Shown piece after piece: positions 18,201-26,098 of a stretch of 64,000 nt of DNA. The DNA lies in contig NZ_AP025698.1 of the NCBI RefSeq assembly GCF_023167465.1, positions 930,001-994,000 of the forward strand. Reading direction: 5' to 3'. Made by a program: the position numbers and the translations under genes. Positions within the stretch are counted from its first letter, which is position 1. Each line of letters starts with the position of its first letter. The notes under the pieces were generated by a model. It saw nothing but the letters and a program-made list of their open reading frames with translations. It ran no database searches and was not told where the DNA came from. Origin of the DNA: Methanothermobacter tenebrarum. Its GTDB lineage: Archaea > Methanobacteriota > Methanobacteria > Methanobacteriales > DSM-23052.

Positions 18201-18650
18201 ATAGTCACTTGTAACCCTCACAATATGATCATTATATTGAAGATACTGAGGAGCTTCTTCATCTAAGAGGGGATAAGTGTACCATGAAGATAGGTGTGTG
18301 CTCTCTAGCAGATGACCATTATATGTGACGTTCACATTAAGAGGATAATTATTCTGCATATGACCCTGGTATACGAGTACGTAAAGTTGCGCCCATGAAA
18401 CACTCGCATTATTGGGCAGATCCCTGAAAGTATATACTACACTAGAATTACCAAGATTATTTATGCTATAGTCTGCCGATCCGTTAGTGCCAAGATAGGT
18501 GTCAACATAGAGTCCCCCACTTACGGTTCCATTCTTGGTTGTGTTAAGTTTTAAGCCTCCACAGTATGGATCAGCATAGGATGAAGAAATTAATGCGAAT
18601 ATGGCCACTGTTAGGATGATGACACCCAACAGTTTCTGAAATTTTTCCAT
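12273..18650 (-). CDS. Exported, membrane-anchored CobN-like chelatase with DUF3344 and CARDB domains (CobN1)
   Basis: This 2125-residue surface protein is built as follows: signal peptide (1-26), a DUF3344-type domain (about 28-310), two CARDB Ig-like domains (about 318-525) and a CobN/BchH-type chelatase region (about 530-1990). It ends with a Pro/Gly-rich collagen-like linker (GIPGQPGVPGTPGQPSPG) and a C-terminal helix with a GGRGRV tail. CobN is the large subunit of cobaltochelatase, which inserts cobalt into hydrogenobyrinate diamide; here the homologue is outside the membrane, so the substrate is unknown. The family motif H-x-G-T-H-G is altered to HLGRHATYEWLPG near residue 1222. A CCDCSCGN cluster lies near residue 1970. 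It follows the 2376-residue surface-protein gene by 74 bases and is probably co-transcribed with it. Confidence 0.9.
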   Translation of the reverse strand: MEKFQKLLGVIILTVAIFALISSSYADPYCGGLKLNTTKNGTVSGGLYVDTYLGTNGSADYSINNLGNSSVVYTFRDLPNNASVSWAQLYVLVYQGHMQNNYPLNVNVTYNGHLLESTHLSSWYTYPLLDEEAPQYLQYNDHIVRVTSDYLLWYDVTNITGTRNWANVTTFNCTTDGRIKLITLVVAYDIPGSTDTIAYWVNMGQDVDNYYYQQSTGENYIGETIFRSSIAAEKIENAMVTVVHGSSQDAQYTFNGRRLSGFQLTGTYSGLNRWNVTGQFNPNGDNILTYDGTGSYYKVILALLEVKYKPPAITKPDLWIQSQVQGTFYKGLTYTISALVGNVGNQDASQVRVDFLDNGVKVDSCVIPVLASGQTTTISFNWTPTTVGAHTLQLIIDPENRIQEINETNNNITLSLTVNQPFPDLICKGVDLVADFIVNETYTFTARISNIGPVNASQVRVDFLDNGVKVDSCVIPVLASGQTTTISFNWTPTTVGAHTLQLIIDPENRIQEINETNNNFTRSCTVKKSGNILVFIISDEGQAIVINQAAHDSNVLGYAPIREKVQIQIRSCEQLSRMSDDELLQLLSACDIFIGEYLSDSASQRLQRLLSTHPHITNKTSGIFLILEPAIVYNPAYTSLMKYLNIKGEYILSNIPDELLIDYYHNTKKGTNFEKVLNYTSSSNVTSIFPSEYNMAVVYKDINNKNAFVNQIVWALNLIGVPDTGYWKPPTWAVSGEKPYGIYRHGWYENLAEYANKYFKANATGCIGLLESKLYVDSQKLQPYYALIDALEARGFNVIPVVAYGATPEQLKVMVESFTDAPDVESFFENLSKYKVYVDAIISMPAYGLGGDYFSGTTRFFELINVPVFKALHSDYLFAEQWELSTLGLRQLTGDRWWHIAVPEAQGIIDPTIVATNSEPVTDPDTGLSYSLYKIIPANIEHLADTIKGWVNLKRLPNNEKKVALIYYNYPPGKDNIGSSYLDVITSIYNLLNILKEKGYTVEGIPANTTILHNMILGKAINVAPWAPGELEKLVENGAILYPVDKYMEWFSKLDELTRIQVIEGPVGYIGELCKRAIELDYTTGMEDRIDSWYNGIVSLLPENKTSMAIPLLDKIVASLKNYILSGDLRYYNEFLEYKRQFFALNISGLSGWGQPPGDIMTVEKNGTKYFVIPGIWFGNIFICPEPQRGWEGDVNKLYHSMVVAPPHQYLAVYAYLQENTDAMVHLGRHATYEWLPGKEVLLASYDFPEVVTGATPQIYYYIVDGLAEGIQAKRRGSAVIIDHLTPPLTFTGLYGGYARLAALVGQYDGADESTKAEIITNIRKTIEENNLTQLIEMTMGVSLNKLDGDKLVETIEDYLGQIQDTLYPYGLHAIGKNWTEDEVAMLVSSILSVPFQVSATEETTLYDEVALLFYRKSYENLTSIQKGQVQEKCIEIVKSVITNGLNATLDNLTSTPTAGLKRALELAQEYATRVYESIDAEIEALLDALNCGYIPPGAGNDPVSNPDALPTGRNFFQDQAAEIPTRSSFEYGKTLALLTLQNLNDTVEKIAVGIFCTETARDDAALVSMVLVLLGMEPDWSDSPSAGVGGAKLKEMPKYVELKDLIRPEGWEKKRIDVVVITTGLFRDLYSRQAGLLDKAFRIALARSYYTILDNQTLKQKYGDKIEKALDYVLGPVGFYGIGDEPLDYNYVAKHWVEDFEYYMSLNMTPELAGEYAISRIFAPPENDYGAGISKSIQLSWTWEDRMQLADFYLNRMGNIYSSNYWGASNPLVFKRALTGVGAVYTSRNTNLYGVLDNDDFFDYWGGLSLAIERVNGRAPAMYVLSYGNRATPRALTIENFISQEAASRYFNPEWIKGMMQSDPTGRYISRKFISNLVGWTITRSTYTSPVGSSQEFYNSLWQTTYNVYLKDSYGIGTTAWLSTGNRAYAMISATGTMLNLIYLGYWKVDENTLRSISNMWASTISEYGVSCCDCSCGNIAMIQWAMGYVNPNLLSQVKAKIYGATQNSAFAPTGSPGIPGQPGVPGTPGQPSPGTASQPGVSPGYTGGQGRAGGQTGSGAGSAQGVAAAGGAGPRSSGRAYEVSKVGGMSGASAGLPVYAIVGVLVLVVLVGVGYFFGGRGRV
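17098..17611 (-). repeat. 190-base perfect direct repeat encoding the CARDB modules of CobN1
   Basis: The 190 bases at 17098-17287 recur without a visible change at 17422-17611, an offset of 324 bases (108 residues). They encode the core of the two CARDB domains (QVRVDFLDNGVKVD through PENRIQEINETNNN). The 134 bases between copies have diverged, so the identity looks like recent duplication or gene conversion of part of the module. Confidence 0.9.
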
Positions 18651-18724
18651 ATCTCCTCCCCCATCAAATTTCCTTTTTCATATTCCATCATAGGAGCCCA
18701 AAATAAAATAAAAAATTTGGGAAA

Positions 18725-21700
18725 TTAGATTCTGACGTAATTGGGTAGTCTGTTGTTTGTTCCGTAGAATGCTATGATCTTGGAGTACATGTAGACCAGG
18801 CGCTGGAATGGTATCCTGCCAAGACTTGTACTAGCATAATTGGGTGCTCGACCATACCTTCCAATGAACGTCATGATATTCCCAGCAACTCGCAGATACT
18901 CTGACTTGTAAAGCCTGCCATGCCTATAACTTCCACCGGGTGATGGTGGAGGTGCAACACTCCTAGGATTGATTGGAGCCAAATTACCAGCATTTATATT
19001 GACCGTGGCACTTGTAAGCAAGTAGAGTAACTGTGCCATAGTATACTTCTGTCCTGCGATTGTCACAGAACTTGGCAGCCTACCATAACGCTCATAATAT
19101 GATTTTATGGTATTAGCAGCCACTGCAAGATCAACTATCCTAACACCAGCACTTGATACGATTCTGACGTAATTGGGTAGTCTGTTGTTTGTTCCGTAGA
19201 ATGCTATGATCTTGGAGTACATGTAGACCAGGCGCTGGAATGGTATCCTGCCAAGACTTGTACTAGCATAATTGGGTGCTCGACCATACCTTCCAATGAA
19301 CGTCATGATATTCCCAGCAACTCGCAGATACTCTGACTTGTAAAGCCTGCCATGCCTATAACTTCCACCGGGTGATGGTGGAGGTGCAACACTCCTAGGA
19401 TTGATTGGAGCCAAATTACCAGCATTTATATTGACCGTGGCACTTGTAAGCAAGTAGAGTAACTGTGCCATAGTATACTTCTGTCCTGCGATTGTCACAG
19501 AACTTGGCAGCCTACCATAACGCTCATAATATGATTTTATGGTATTAGCAGCCACTGCAAGATCAACTATCCTAACACCAGCACTTGATACAGTTACAGT
19601 CACTGGTTCAAGATTGTCTATCGTTACATTGTATACTCCGGCTTGTAGTGTCCTTGTGAATGTTACCGGTACTGTTTCTCCTGCCTGGACCGTTACTGTC
19701 CTAGTCTCAACCACAGTATCGTTGACCTTCAAGTTTGCAGTGTAGTCCCCTGGAACCTCACCAGTATTAGTGAGGTTAGCAGTGACTGTTATGTTAAGTG
19801 GTGCCACTCCACTTGTTGGGGACACTGTAAGGTTACTCACTGTTATATTAGCGGGTTTCAGGACATTTACAGTCACTGGTGGTAGATCGTCTATCGTTAC
19901 ATTGTATACTCCGGCTTGTAGTGTCCTTGTGAATGTTACCGGTACTGTTTCTCCTGCCTGGACCGTTACTGTCCTAGTCTCAACCACAGTATCGTTGACC
20001 TTCAAGTTTGCAGTGTAGTCCCCTGGAACCTCACCAGTATTAGTGAGGTTAGCAGTGACTGTTATGTTAAGTGGTGCCACTCCACTTGTTGGGGACACTG
20101 TAAGGTTACTCACTGTTATATTAGCGGGTTTCAGGACATTTACAGTCACTGGTGGTAGATCGTCTATCGTTACATTGTATACTCCGGCTTGTAGTGTCCT
20201 TGTGAATGTTACCGGTACTGTTTCTCCTGCCTGGACCGTTACTGTCCTAGTCTCAACCACAGTATCGTTGACCTTCAAGTTTGCAGTGTAGTCCCCTGGA
20301 ACCTCACCAGTATTAGTGAGGTTAGCAGTGACTGTTATGTTAAGTGGTGCGACTCCACTTGTTGGGGACACTGTAAGGTTACTCACTGTTATATTAGCAG
20401 CCTTGTATTCTGTGATTAGTATTGCCTGGTATGCTACCATGTTGTCTCCGTTGCTTCCGTTGTTATAGCTCTGGAAGGCTAGTATGTTTGTGCCGTTGGT
20501 TAGTGCTTCTGTTACGTTGTATATGCTGAAGCCCATCTGTGTTGTGGCATTGTAGGCTGTCCAGAATCCAGGGTATTCCTGGTTGTTAACGTAAAATTTG
20601 CTCTTGTTAGCTTCGTTGGCTGATGCTAGTACTGCTATTATCATGGCATTGCTGGTTTTCTGGACATTATTGAATACAGCGTATGCTGTTGCTTCTGTAT
20701 CATTTACACCATAATCTGGGCGACTGTATAGCATGTCTGCTTCCTGGTTGATCCATATCCTCTTGTAGGTTTCGTTGCTATCCTCGTAGATTATGATGAT
20801 GTAGGAGCCATAAAGTGCTAGATTACTGGGTCCCCTTGTAAGGACTAGTGTGTTATCCTGGTTTTTCTGGAATTTGTCGGTTATATTGTAGACAACGAGC
20901 CCGGAAGGATAATTACTTGTTCCGTATCCTTTTGTGTCATTGTAGTGTGCGATTGGATTTATTGTTTCCCCATTAAATGTTGCGTTGAAGTCGATTGTAC
21001 CGTTATTCCAAGTGTATGGCTGGTAGAGGAATGCTGCTTTTATGTTGGCATTTTCCGGCACAGGTAGGTCTGTAGGTGTCCAAGTGACGGTATAGGTTGT
21101 CCATCCACTACTCTGGTAGGTGGCATTGCCATGGGAGTAAATCAGGTTTATGTTTCCTTCGAATTCTAGCACTGTGATGATGTCACTACCATTGGTGTAC
21201 CTTTTACCCTTGTATCCGTTGTAGTAGACCGTAGCTGTTGTCTCGTGACTGTTGTTGGTTTCATCGCTTTCTTCAACTTCATTGTCGCTATCCACTATGA
21301 CTGTGATGTTCACGGGTTCTGCTATTGTTGGTGTGAAATCATCGAATGTCACATTGGTAGTTGAGTTTGCAGGTAAGCCCGTTATGGTCTTTGTCCTGGT
21401 GTAATCGCCTATTGTAAGTTTCACTTTGAATTGGCCTGCGTCTAGGTTTCCTTCGTTACTTATGGTTATGTTGATCATGTTGGGTTCGTTGGCGAATAAT
21501 TCACGGTGCCCGGCCGCATTACCTGGATTATATGTAATGTTAGTGATTTTAAGGTCTCGTAGGAATGTTAGGGTCATGTTTTGGATATTGTTGGTGATGT
21601 TAGCATCTCTTATACTTGTATCTCCAAGGTGGTGTGTTGTATCATTGTATAGGATGGTTATGTTAAGCTGGTGGCTTCCCAGTGTGATGGTGATTTCCTG

Positions 21701-24700
21701 TGTTATTGTTTGTGATCCTCCAGGTGCTAATGGTCCTATCAGGTGCGTGGATTCCTGGGTATCATAGAATATTTTGACTGGGAAGCTTGCATTGGGGCTT
21801 ATACGTGTGAGGTCTGCCTTTCCATTATTCTTAACCCTCACTTGTATAGTGTTAGTTGTTATTGTGACATTTTCGATCATGAGGTCAACAATTAATGGTT
21901 TCTGGTCCTGCTGGTATGGTATGTCTCCTATACCATCCCCGTTGTTGTCGTCTCCTGTGTAATCTGACCAGTAATTACCAGCCTCTGTCGTGTTCCAATT
22001 GTTATTACTTGGATCTCCTTCGGTCTGGTTTGTATTATTGATGAAGTAGTTATTGTATAGGAGGTTCCCTGTACTGGCCCCTATACCAGAGCCTGTCAAT
22101 CGAATACCTTTCGTGTTTTCTCTGATGATGTTGTCATGGATTGTATGATTACCTCCACCTACTATGTAGATTCCATAGTTGCATCCTGTGACGTTGTTCC
22201 ATGTTATTGTACAGTTCCTGGCATTGTATGGCCATATTCCATAATTGCAGTCTGTTACTATGTTGTTTTGTACTGTGTCACTGTTTAGTGGCACGATTCC
22301 ATATCCCTGTTTGTTTGTCCCTATCAGGGTGTTGTTTATTATTGTATTGTTTCCTCCAGTTTCGGTGCGGATACCGCTTTTATCTGCAACATAGACTGTG
22401 TTATTGGCTATGAGATTGTTGCTACCCCCGATATATATAACTGACCTGGCTGAGCCCGGGTTTATTATATTATCTGTTACGATGTTGTTGCTACCTATTT
22501 GTAGCCCGCCACTTGTGATGTTATTGTACGCTATTGTGTTGTTACCATCCCCATATGCTATTATACCATAAAGACTGGCTTGCACGTTATTGTATCTTAT
22601 TATACTATTGGTTATCCCATCATTGCAGTATATGCCAGAATGGCCGCAGTTTCCTATAGTATTATTTTCTATCGTATTCTCAGTGGTTGGCTGTCGGAAG
22701 ATGATAGCTACACTGTCAATATCTGTTATCGTGCTATCCTTGATCGTTATCATGCTAGAATTGAAGATGTCTACTCCGAACCTGTTCTGGGTTAGAGTTA
22801 CGTTTTCAATAATCGAGTTGGTTGTATTGACCAGTAGTATCCCCTGCTGTGAATTTGAGATGCTAATATCCTTTATTGTGATGTTCGTAGCGTTCACTAG
22901 TCCAATGAATCCCACATCACCTGTGAAGGTCATATCCTGGACGTTCATCAGGTAGTATATTGGTTTCCCATTGACGCTGTTGCTTGTGTCAATGTCATGA
23001 ACAAATTTAGTGAATACCCCCAGGTTGCGCGTATTATTTATGATACTATTGTTACGGAGCATGCAAGCCTCTGAATTCACGAGTCTAATTCCATAATAGT
23101 TGTTGATAACAGTGTTGTTGATTAATGTGCAGCGGTCATATCCATCGACTAGTATCCCTGCAGCGCCAGAACCTGTGGCTCCTTGTATAATGAAGCCCTC
23201 GACGCATGTGTCATTCGCATTTACTTTGATAACGTTACTGCCTGTATTGCTTGCAATGAGGTTAACGACCCCATTGGCTTTTAATGTTAAAGATTTCGTC
23301 AGGCCTATGTTTTCTGTGTAGTTGCCCTCGCCTACGAGTATAATGTGACCATTCTGTGTTTCATTGTCATTTATAGCATCCTGGATCCTATCAAATGTCC
23401 TATTAGTTTGCAGGTTCAGGACCCTTGCAACTGTTATGTAGCTTGTTAGTGTGTCCTCTCCTCCAGGACCCTTCACCGTGAGAGTTACAGTATACTCCCC
23501 GGGTTGTGTGTAAATGTGGGTTGGGTTCTGCTCGGTACTGTTAGTTCCGTCACCAAAATCCCAAAGCCATTCAGTGGCCCCAGTTGACAAGTCCTGGAAT
23601 TGAACAGTTAATGGTACAACTCCAATCGTTGGACTGGCCGTGAAATTAGCCTTTATCTCCATTTCATATTCTACCAGTAGTATCTGGAGGATTGCCCCCA
23701 TGCCACCGGAATCTGTTCCTTGTATAGCTGCTGTGTTGTTTTCTGGTCGGAGTCTTCCCGTAACATTGAAAACCTCTGGATATGATGTCTGGGAGTTCCC
23801 TTGCCATACCCCTGATGCTAGTAGTTGGTCATTAAAGTATACGTTTCCCTCGTTTGGACCCGCGTGGGTTGCCCAGGCATAATAGGTGGCATTCTTAACC
23901 TTGTTGGTGTCGATGGTGCCGTTGAAGTTGATGTATGCTATTGTTTCATCAGGACTTGTCCCATATGTTGAACCTAACAGTAGGATGTCGTATTCTTCTG
24001 CTAGGAATATTTGTCTCCTTGATCCCGTGTCATTGTAGATTACTAGGAGTGTGAACGGGTACATGCTGAGTGTGTGGGTCTGCATTGATGCCGGGACTGA
24101 TAATGTTACGTTCACCACATTCTCCTGGTTTGGTTTGTAATATTCTGTGACATCATAGACTAACAGACCATATTTGTAATTAGCGTAGCCTCCGAAGTTT
24201 GACTGGTCCCAGTACCATCTTGTGTAGTTTCCTGGTTGGAATATGGCGTCGTTAAATTGTATTGTGAGGTATGTTGTCGCGGCACCCTCCCATGGTAGTG
24301 TGCCCTTGTTATCCCAGTTATATGGTGCATACAAGTATGCTTTAACTGGAATGGCACCGTCTGGTATGCTTGGTTGCGTGCCATTAAAGATTACCGTGTA
24401 ATTTGACCATCCACTTGTTCCACTTGCATAGGTTGTGGCCGGCTGCGCATAATATGCCATGCCATACTGACCATCATAGACCTCCACTGTGTTAATGTCT
24501 GAGCCATTATAGGCCCACCTTTTCCCTTTGTATCCATTGTATAATATTAGGGCGTTTATTGTTCGTTCATTGTTCGCCTCATTAGTCTCTGGGATTTCAT
24601 TGTATGGGTCTATGACAACCCTGTAAGTCAAGTTCTGATTATTGTTACCATAGAGCGTCTCTGGAGTGGCGGGTCTAATCGTAGGATCCGTTATATTACA

Positions 24701-25855
24701 ATTTACTTGGCCATTGGGTCCTATGGATGGTATGGTTGCAGTTGCAACTAACACGTCATTGGCATAAAGGGCTAGTGTTGCTGGTGGTGATGTTCCCGTG
24801 CCATTGTTTCTGATTGTGCATTGTATTGTATTGTTCTCTAATACAAATGCTGCTCCACCTTGGAGACTTGCTATTTGGAACCTTAAATCTATGTTTGGTG
24901 TGTAGGTTACTTTCTGGATTGCTAGGATGATTTTGTAGTAGCCTGATAGTCCTGTGCCTGGACTTTTATGATATGTGAAAGTGTTTGTCTGGTTAACATT
25001 GTAGTATCCTGTGATGTTCCATATTTCATATCCACTGTAGCTTCCCCGTCTTTCGTATGTGCCATTTGGCAGATTATTGCCATTGTAGGTGTAGATTCCA
25101 TCAACGCTTGCTGCATGGACTATCATCAGGGTTGCATCTTTGACTGTGCCTGGTACGGTTCCTGTGAAGTTTGTCTCTCCAGTGTAATCTTCGTCATTGT
25201 AGCTGCTTACGTCGTGTCCAAAGTTGACCCAGTATCTTGTCCCTGTTGTGCTGTCTGGTAGGTTGTAGGCTACTACTAGGGTTATGAGTTTTATGCGGCC
25301 GTCGTAGGATCCTGTGGTGCACACGTTAGCCCAGTTATCCCCCTTTTGTGTCTGGTTCGTCACATCATACCATAGGAGGTAGTCGCTTGTCACGCGCATC
25401 GTATGATCATTAACCATCAGATAAGGGTCGTTTTCATGTCCGGGGCCTAGGATAGCTGTGTTATTATTCCCGCCTTCGGTGGGGTAGTTGTATCTGGTGT
25501 ATAGTGATTGGTTGTCTAGTAGTTGTCCGTTGTAGGTTACGTTGATGTATGTTTGTCTTGGTTCCTGCATGTGTCCTGAATAGACTAGTACGTATAGTGT
25601 CGCGTTTTTGATGGTGGCCTGGTCTGGTATTGTATAGTTGAATGTGTATGTGACATTTTTGGGGTCGGTTGCATTGAAGCCGTAGTAGGAGTCTACTGCA
25701 ACGTCTCCGGTTACGTTGCCTTCTTGGACGGTTTCTAGGGGTTTGCCACCCACGTAATTGTCCGCATAAGCAGATCCCGTGAGTGTGACTGTTAGCACTA
25801 CCATGAGGGCTATGAATAATATTTGTTCATTTTTCAGTTTTTTCACCCCCTTCAT
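18725..25855 (-). CDS. Giant mosaic surface protein: DUF3344, CARDB, PKD, NosD beta-helix and pseudomurein-binding repeats
   Basis: This protein has 2376 residues. In order: signal peptide (1-32); DUF3344 (about 33-315); CARDB (about 318-430); a second DUF3344-like domain (about 440-730); PKD (about 735-815, with DFGDGTNSTEQNPTHIY); a NosD-type right-handed beta-helix (about 820-1300, NNTIINNT-like rungs); two CARDB domains; a third DUF3344-like domain (about 1515-1810); three nearly identical 91-residue CARDB-like repeats; and two identical 144-residue units, each with two pseudomurein-binding repeats (RYGRLPSSVTIAGQKYTMAQ). It has no C-terminal membrane helix, so wall binding through these repeats should hold it at the surface. 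Many N-x-S/T sites suggest glycosylation. It shares the DUF3344 domain with CobN1 just downstream. Confidence 0.9.
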   Translation of the reverse strand: MKGVKKLKNEQILFIALMVVLTVTLTGSAYADNYVGGKPLETVQEGNVTGDVAVDSYYGFNATDPKNVTYTFNYTIPDQATIKNATLYVLVYSGHMQEPRQTYINVTYNGQLLDNQSLYTRYNYPTEGGNNNTAILGPGHENDPYLMVNDHTMRVTSDYLLWYDVTNQTQKGDNWANVCTTGSYDGRIKLITLVVAYNLPDSTTGTRYWVNFGHDVSSYNDEDYTGETNFTGTVPGTVKDATLMIVHAASVDGIYTYNGNNLPNGTYERRGSYSGYEIWNITGYYNVNQTNTFTYHKSPGTGLSGYYKIILAIQKVTYTPNIDLRFQIASLQGGAAFVLENNTIQCTIRNNGTGTSPPATLALYANDVLVATATIPSIGPNGQVNCNITDPTIRPATPETLYGNNNQNLTYRVVIDPYNEIPETNEANNERTINALILYNGYKGKRWAYNGSDINTVEVYDGQYGMAYYAQPATTYASGTSGWSNYTVIFNGTQPSIPDGAIPVKAYLYAPYNWDNKGTLPWEGAATTYLTIQFNDAIFQPGNYTRWYWDQSNFGGYANYKYGLLVYDVTEYYKPNQENVVNVTLSVPASMQTHTLSMYPFTLLVIYNDTGSRRQIFLAEEYDILLLGSTYGTSPDETIAYINFNGTIDTNKVKNATYYAWATHAGPNEGNVYFNDQLLASGVWQGNSQTSYPEVFNVTGRLRPENNTAAIQGTDSGGMGAILQILLVEYEMEIKANFTASPTIGVVPLTVQFQDLSTGATEWLWDFGDGTNSTEQNPTHIYTQPGEYTVTLTVKGPGGEDTLTSYITVARVLNLQTNRTFDRIQDAINDNETQNGHIILVGEGNYTENIGLTKSLTLKANGVVNLIASNTGSNVIKVNANDTCVEGFIIQGATGSGAAGILVDGYDRCTLINNTVINNYYGIRLVNSEACMLRNNSIINNTRNLGVFTKFVHDIDTSNSVNGKPIYYLMNVQDMTFTGDVGFIGLVNATNITIKDISISNSQQGILLVNTTNSIIENVTLTQNRFGVDIFNSSMITIKDSTITDIDSVAIIFRQPTTENTIENNTIGNCGHSGIYCNDGITNSIIRYNNVQASLYGIIAYGDGNNTIAYNNITSGGLQIGSNNIVTDNIINPGSARSVIYIGGSNNLIANNTVYVADKSGIRTETGGNNTIINNTLIGTNKQGYGIVPLNSDTVQNNIVTDCNYGIWPYNARNCTITWNNVTGCNYGIYIVGGGNHTIHDNIIRENTKGIRLTGSGIGASTGNLLYNNYFINNTNQTEGDPSNNNWNTTEAGNYWSDYTGDDNNGDGIGDIPYQQDQKPLIVDLMIENVTITTNTIQVRVKNNGKADLTRISPNASFPVKIFYDTQESTHLIGPLAPGGSQTITQEITITLGSHQLNITILYNDTTHHLGDTSIRDANITNNIQNMTLTFLRDLKITNITYNPGNAAGHRELFANEPNMINITISNEGNLDAGQFKVKLTIGDYTRTKTITGLPANSTTNVTFDDFTPTIAEPVNITVIVDSDNEVEESDETNNSHETTATVYYNGYKGKRYTNGSDIITVLEFEGNINLIYSHGNATYQSSGWTTYTVTWTPTDLPVPENANIKAAFLYQPYTWNNGTIDFNATFNGETINPIAHYNDTKGYGTSNYPSGLVVYNITDKFQKNQDNTLVLTRGPSNLALYGSYIIIIYEDSNETYKRIWINQEADMLYSRPDYGVNDTEATAYAVFNNVQKTSNAMIIAVLASANEANKSKFYVNNQEYPGFWTAYNATTQMGFSIYNVTEALTNGTNILAFQSYNNGSNGDNMVAYQAILITEYKAANITVSNLTVSPTSGVAPLNITVTANLTNTGEVPGDYTANLKVNDTVVETRTVTVQAGETVPVTFTRTLQAGVYNVTIDDLPPVTVNVLKPANITVSNLTVSPTSGVAPLNITVTANLTNTGEVPGDYTANLKVNDTVVETRTVTVQAGETVPVTFTRTLQAGVYNVTIDDLPPVTVNVLKPANITVSNLTVSPTSGVAPLNITVTANLTNTGEVPGDYTANLKVNDTVVETRTVTVQAGETVPVTFTRTLQAGVYNVTIDNLEPVTVTVSSAGVRIVDLAVAANTIKSYYERYGRLPSSVTIAGQKYTMAQLLYLLTSATVNINAGNLAPINPRSVAPPPSPGGSYRHGRLYKSEYLRVAGNIMTFIGRYGRAPNYASTSLGRIPFQRLVYMYSKIIAFYGTNNRLPNYVRIVSSAGVRIVDLAVAANTIKSYYERYGRLPSSVTIAGQKYTMAQLLYLLTSATVNINAGNLAPINPRSVAPPPSPGGSYRHGRLYKSEYLRVAGNIMTFIGRYGRAPNYASTSLGRIPFQRLVYMYSKIIAFYGTNNRLPNYVRI
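18728..19591 (-). repeat. Perfect 432-base tandem duplication encoding the wall-binding C-terminus
   Basis: The sequence at 18728-19159 is repeated at 19160-19591 with no difference that I can see. Each copy encodes 144 residues with two pseudomurein-binding repeats, and the offset is an exact multiple of three. Absence of even silent changes indicates very recent duplication, continuing homogenisation, or an assembly artefact. Confidence 0.93.
19592..20400 (-). repeat. Three 273-base tandem repeats encoding CARDB-like modules
   Basis: Three consecutive units with a 273-base period (91 residues) encode nearly identical modules (ANITVSNLTVSPTSGVAPLN through VYNVTIDDLPPVTV). The copy nearest the C-terminus differs at its end (NLEPVTVTVSSAG), where it joins the pseudomurein-binding part. 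They probably act as a stalk of adjustable length. Confidence 0.93.
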
Positions 25856-25880
25856 TTTTTCACGTTTTAATGTCTATAGA

Positions 25881-25974
25881 GGTTTTATATATACCTTACC
25901 AAAATAGTATTACTAGTTTTGGGATGATATAAAAATAGCGTATTAAATAAAGTGTGGATATTACTAATATTTGG
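25881..25974 (-). promoter_or_regulatory. Promoter of the surface-protein/CobN1 unit with two motif copies
   Basis: A TATA box (GTATATATAAAACC on the minus strand, 25881-25894) lies upstream of the 25855 start. Just behind it an interrupted palindrome at 25899-25922 reads CCAAAACTAGTAATACTA on the minus strand and continues to TTTTGG. A second copy at 25956-25974 reads CCAAATATTAGTAATATCC, 51 bases further upstream, close to five helical turns. The rest of 25856-26098 is A/T-rich and holds no convincing gene. Confidence 0.6.
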
Positions 25975-26098
25975 TGAAAATAAAAGGGGGGTATTAAATA
26001 GTTTGTGGGGAACCCCCAACACATTCTCAAAAAAAACCCGATATCAAAATAAGGGACGCCCAGGACAACTAAACCCAAAAAAATAGAAGGTAGGGGGA

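Noticed and set aside
19539..20291. Three identical antisense frames over the 273-base repeats
   Set aside because: They are shadows of the repeated surface-protein modules, not genes.
18728..20400. Regular repeats as a possible CRISPR array
   Set aside because: The units are 273 and 432 bases, in frame with a protein, without unique spacers. I saw no CRISPR array or cas gene in the window.
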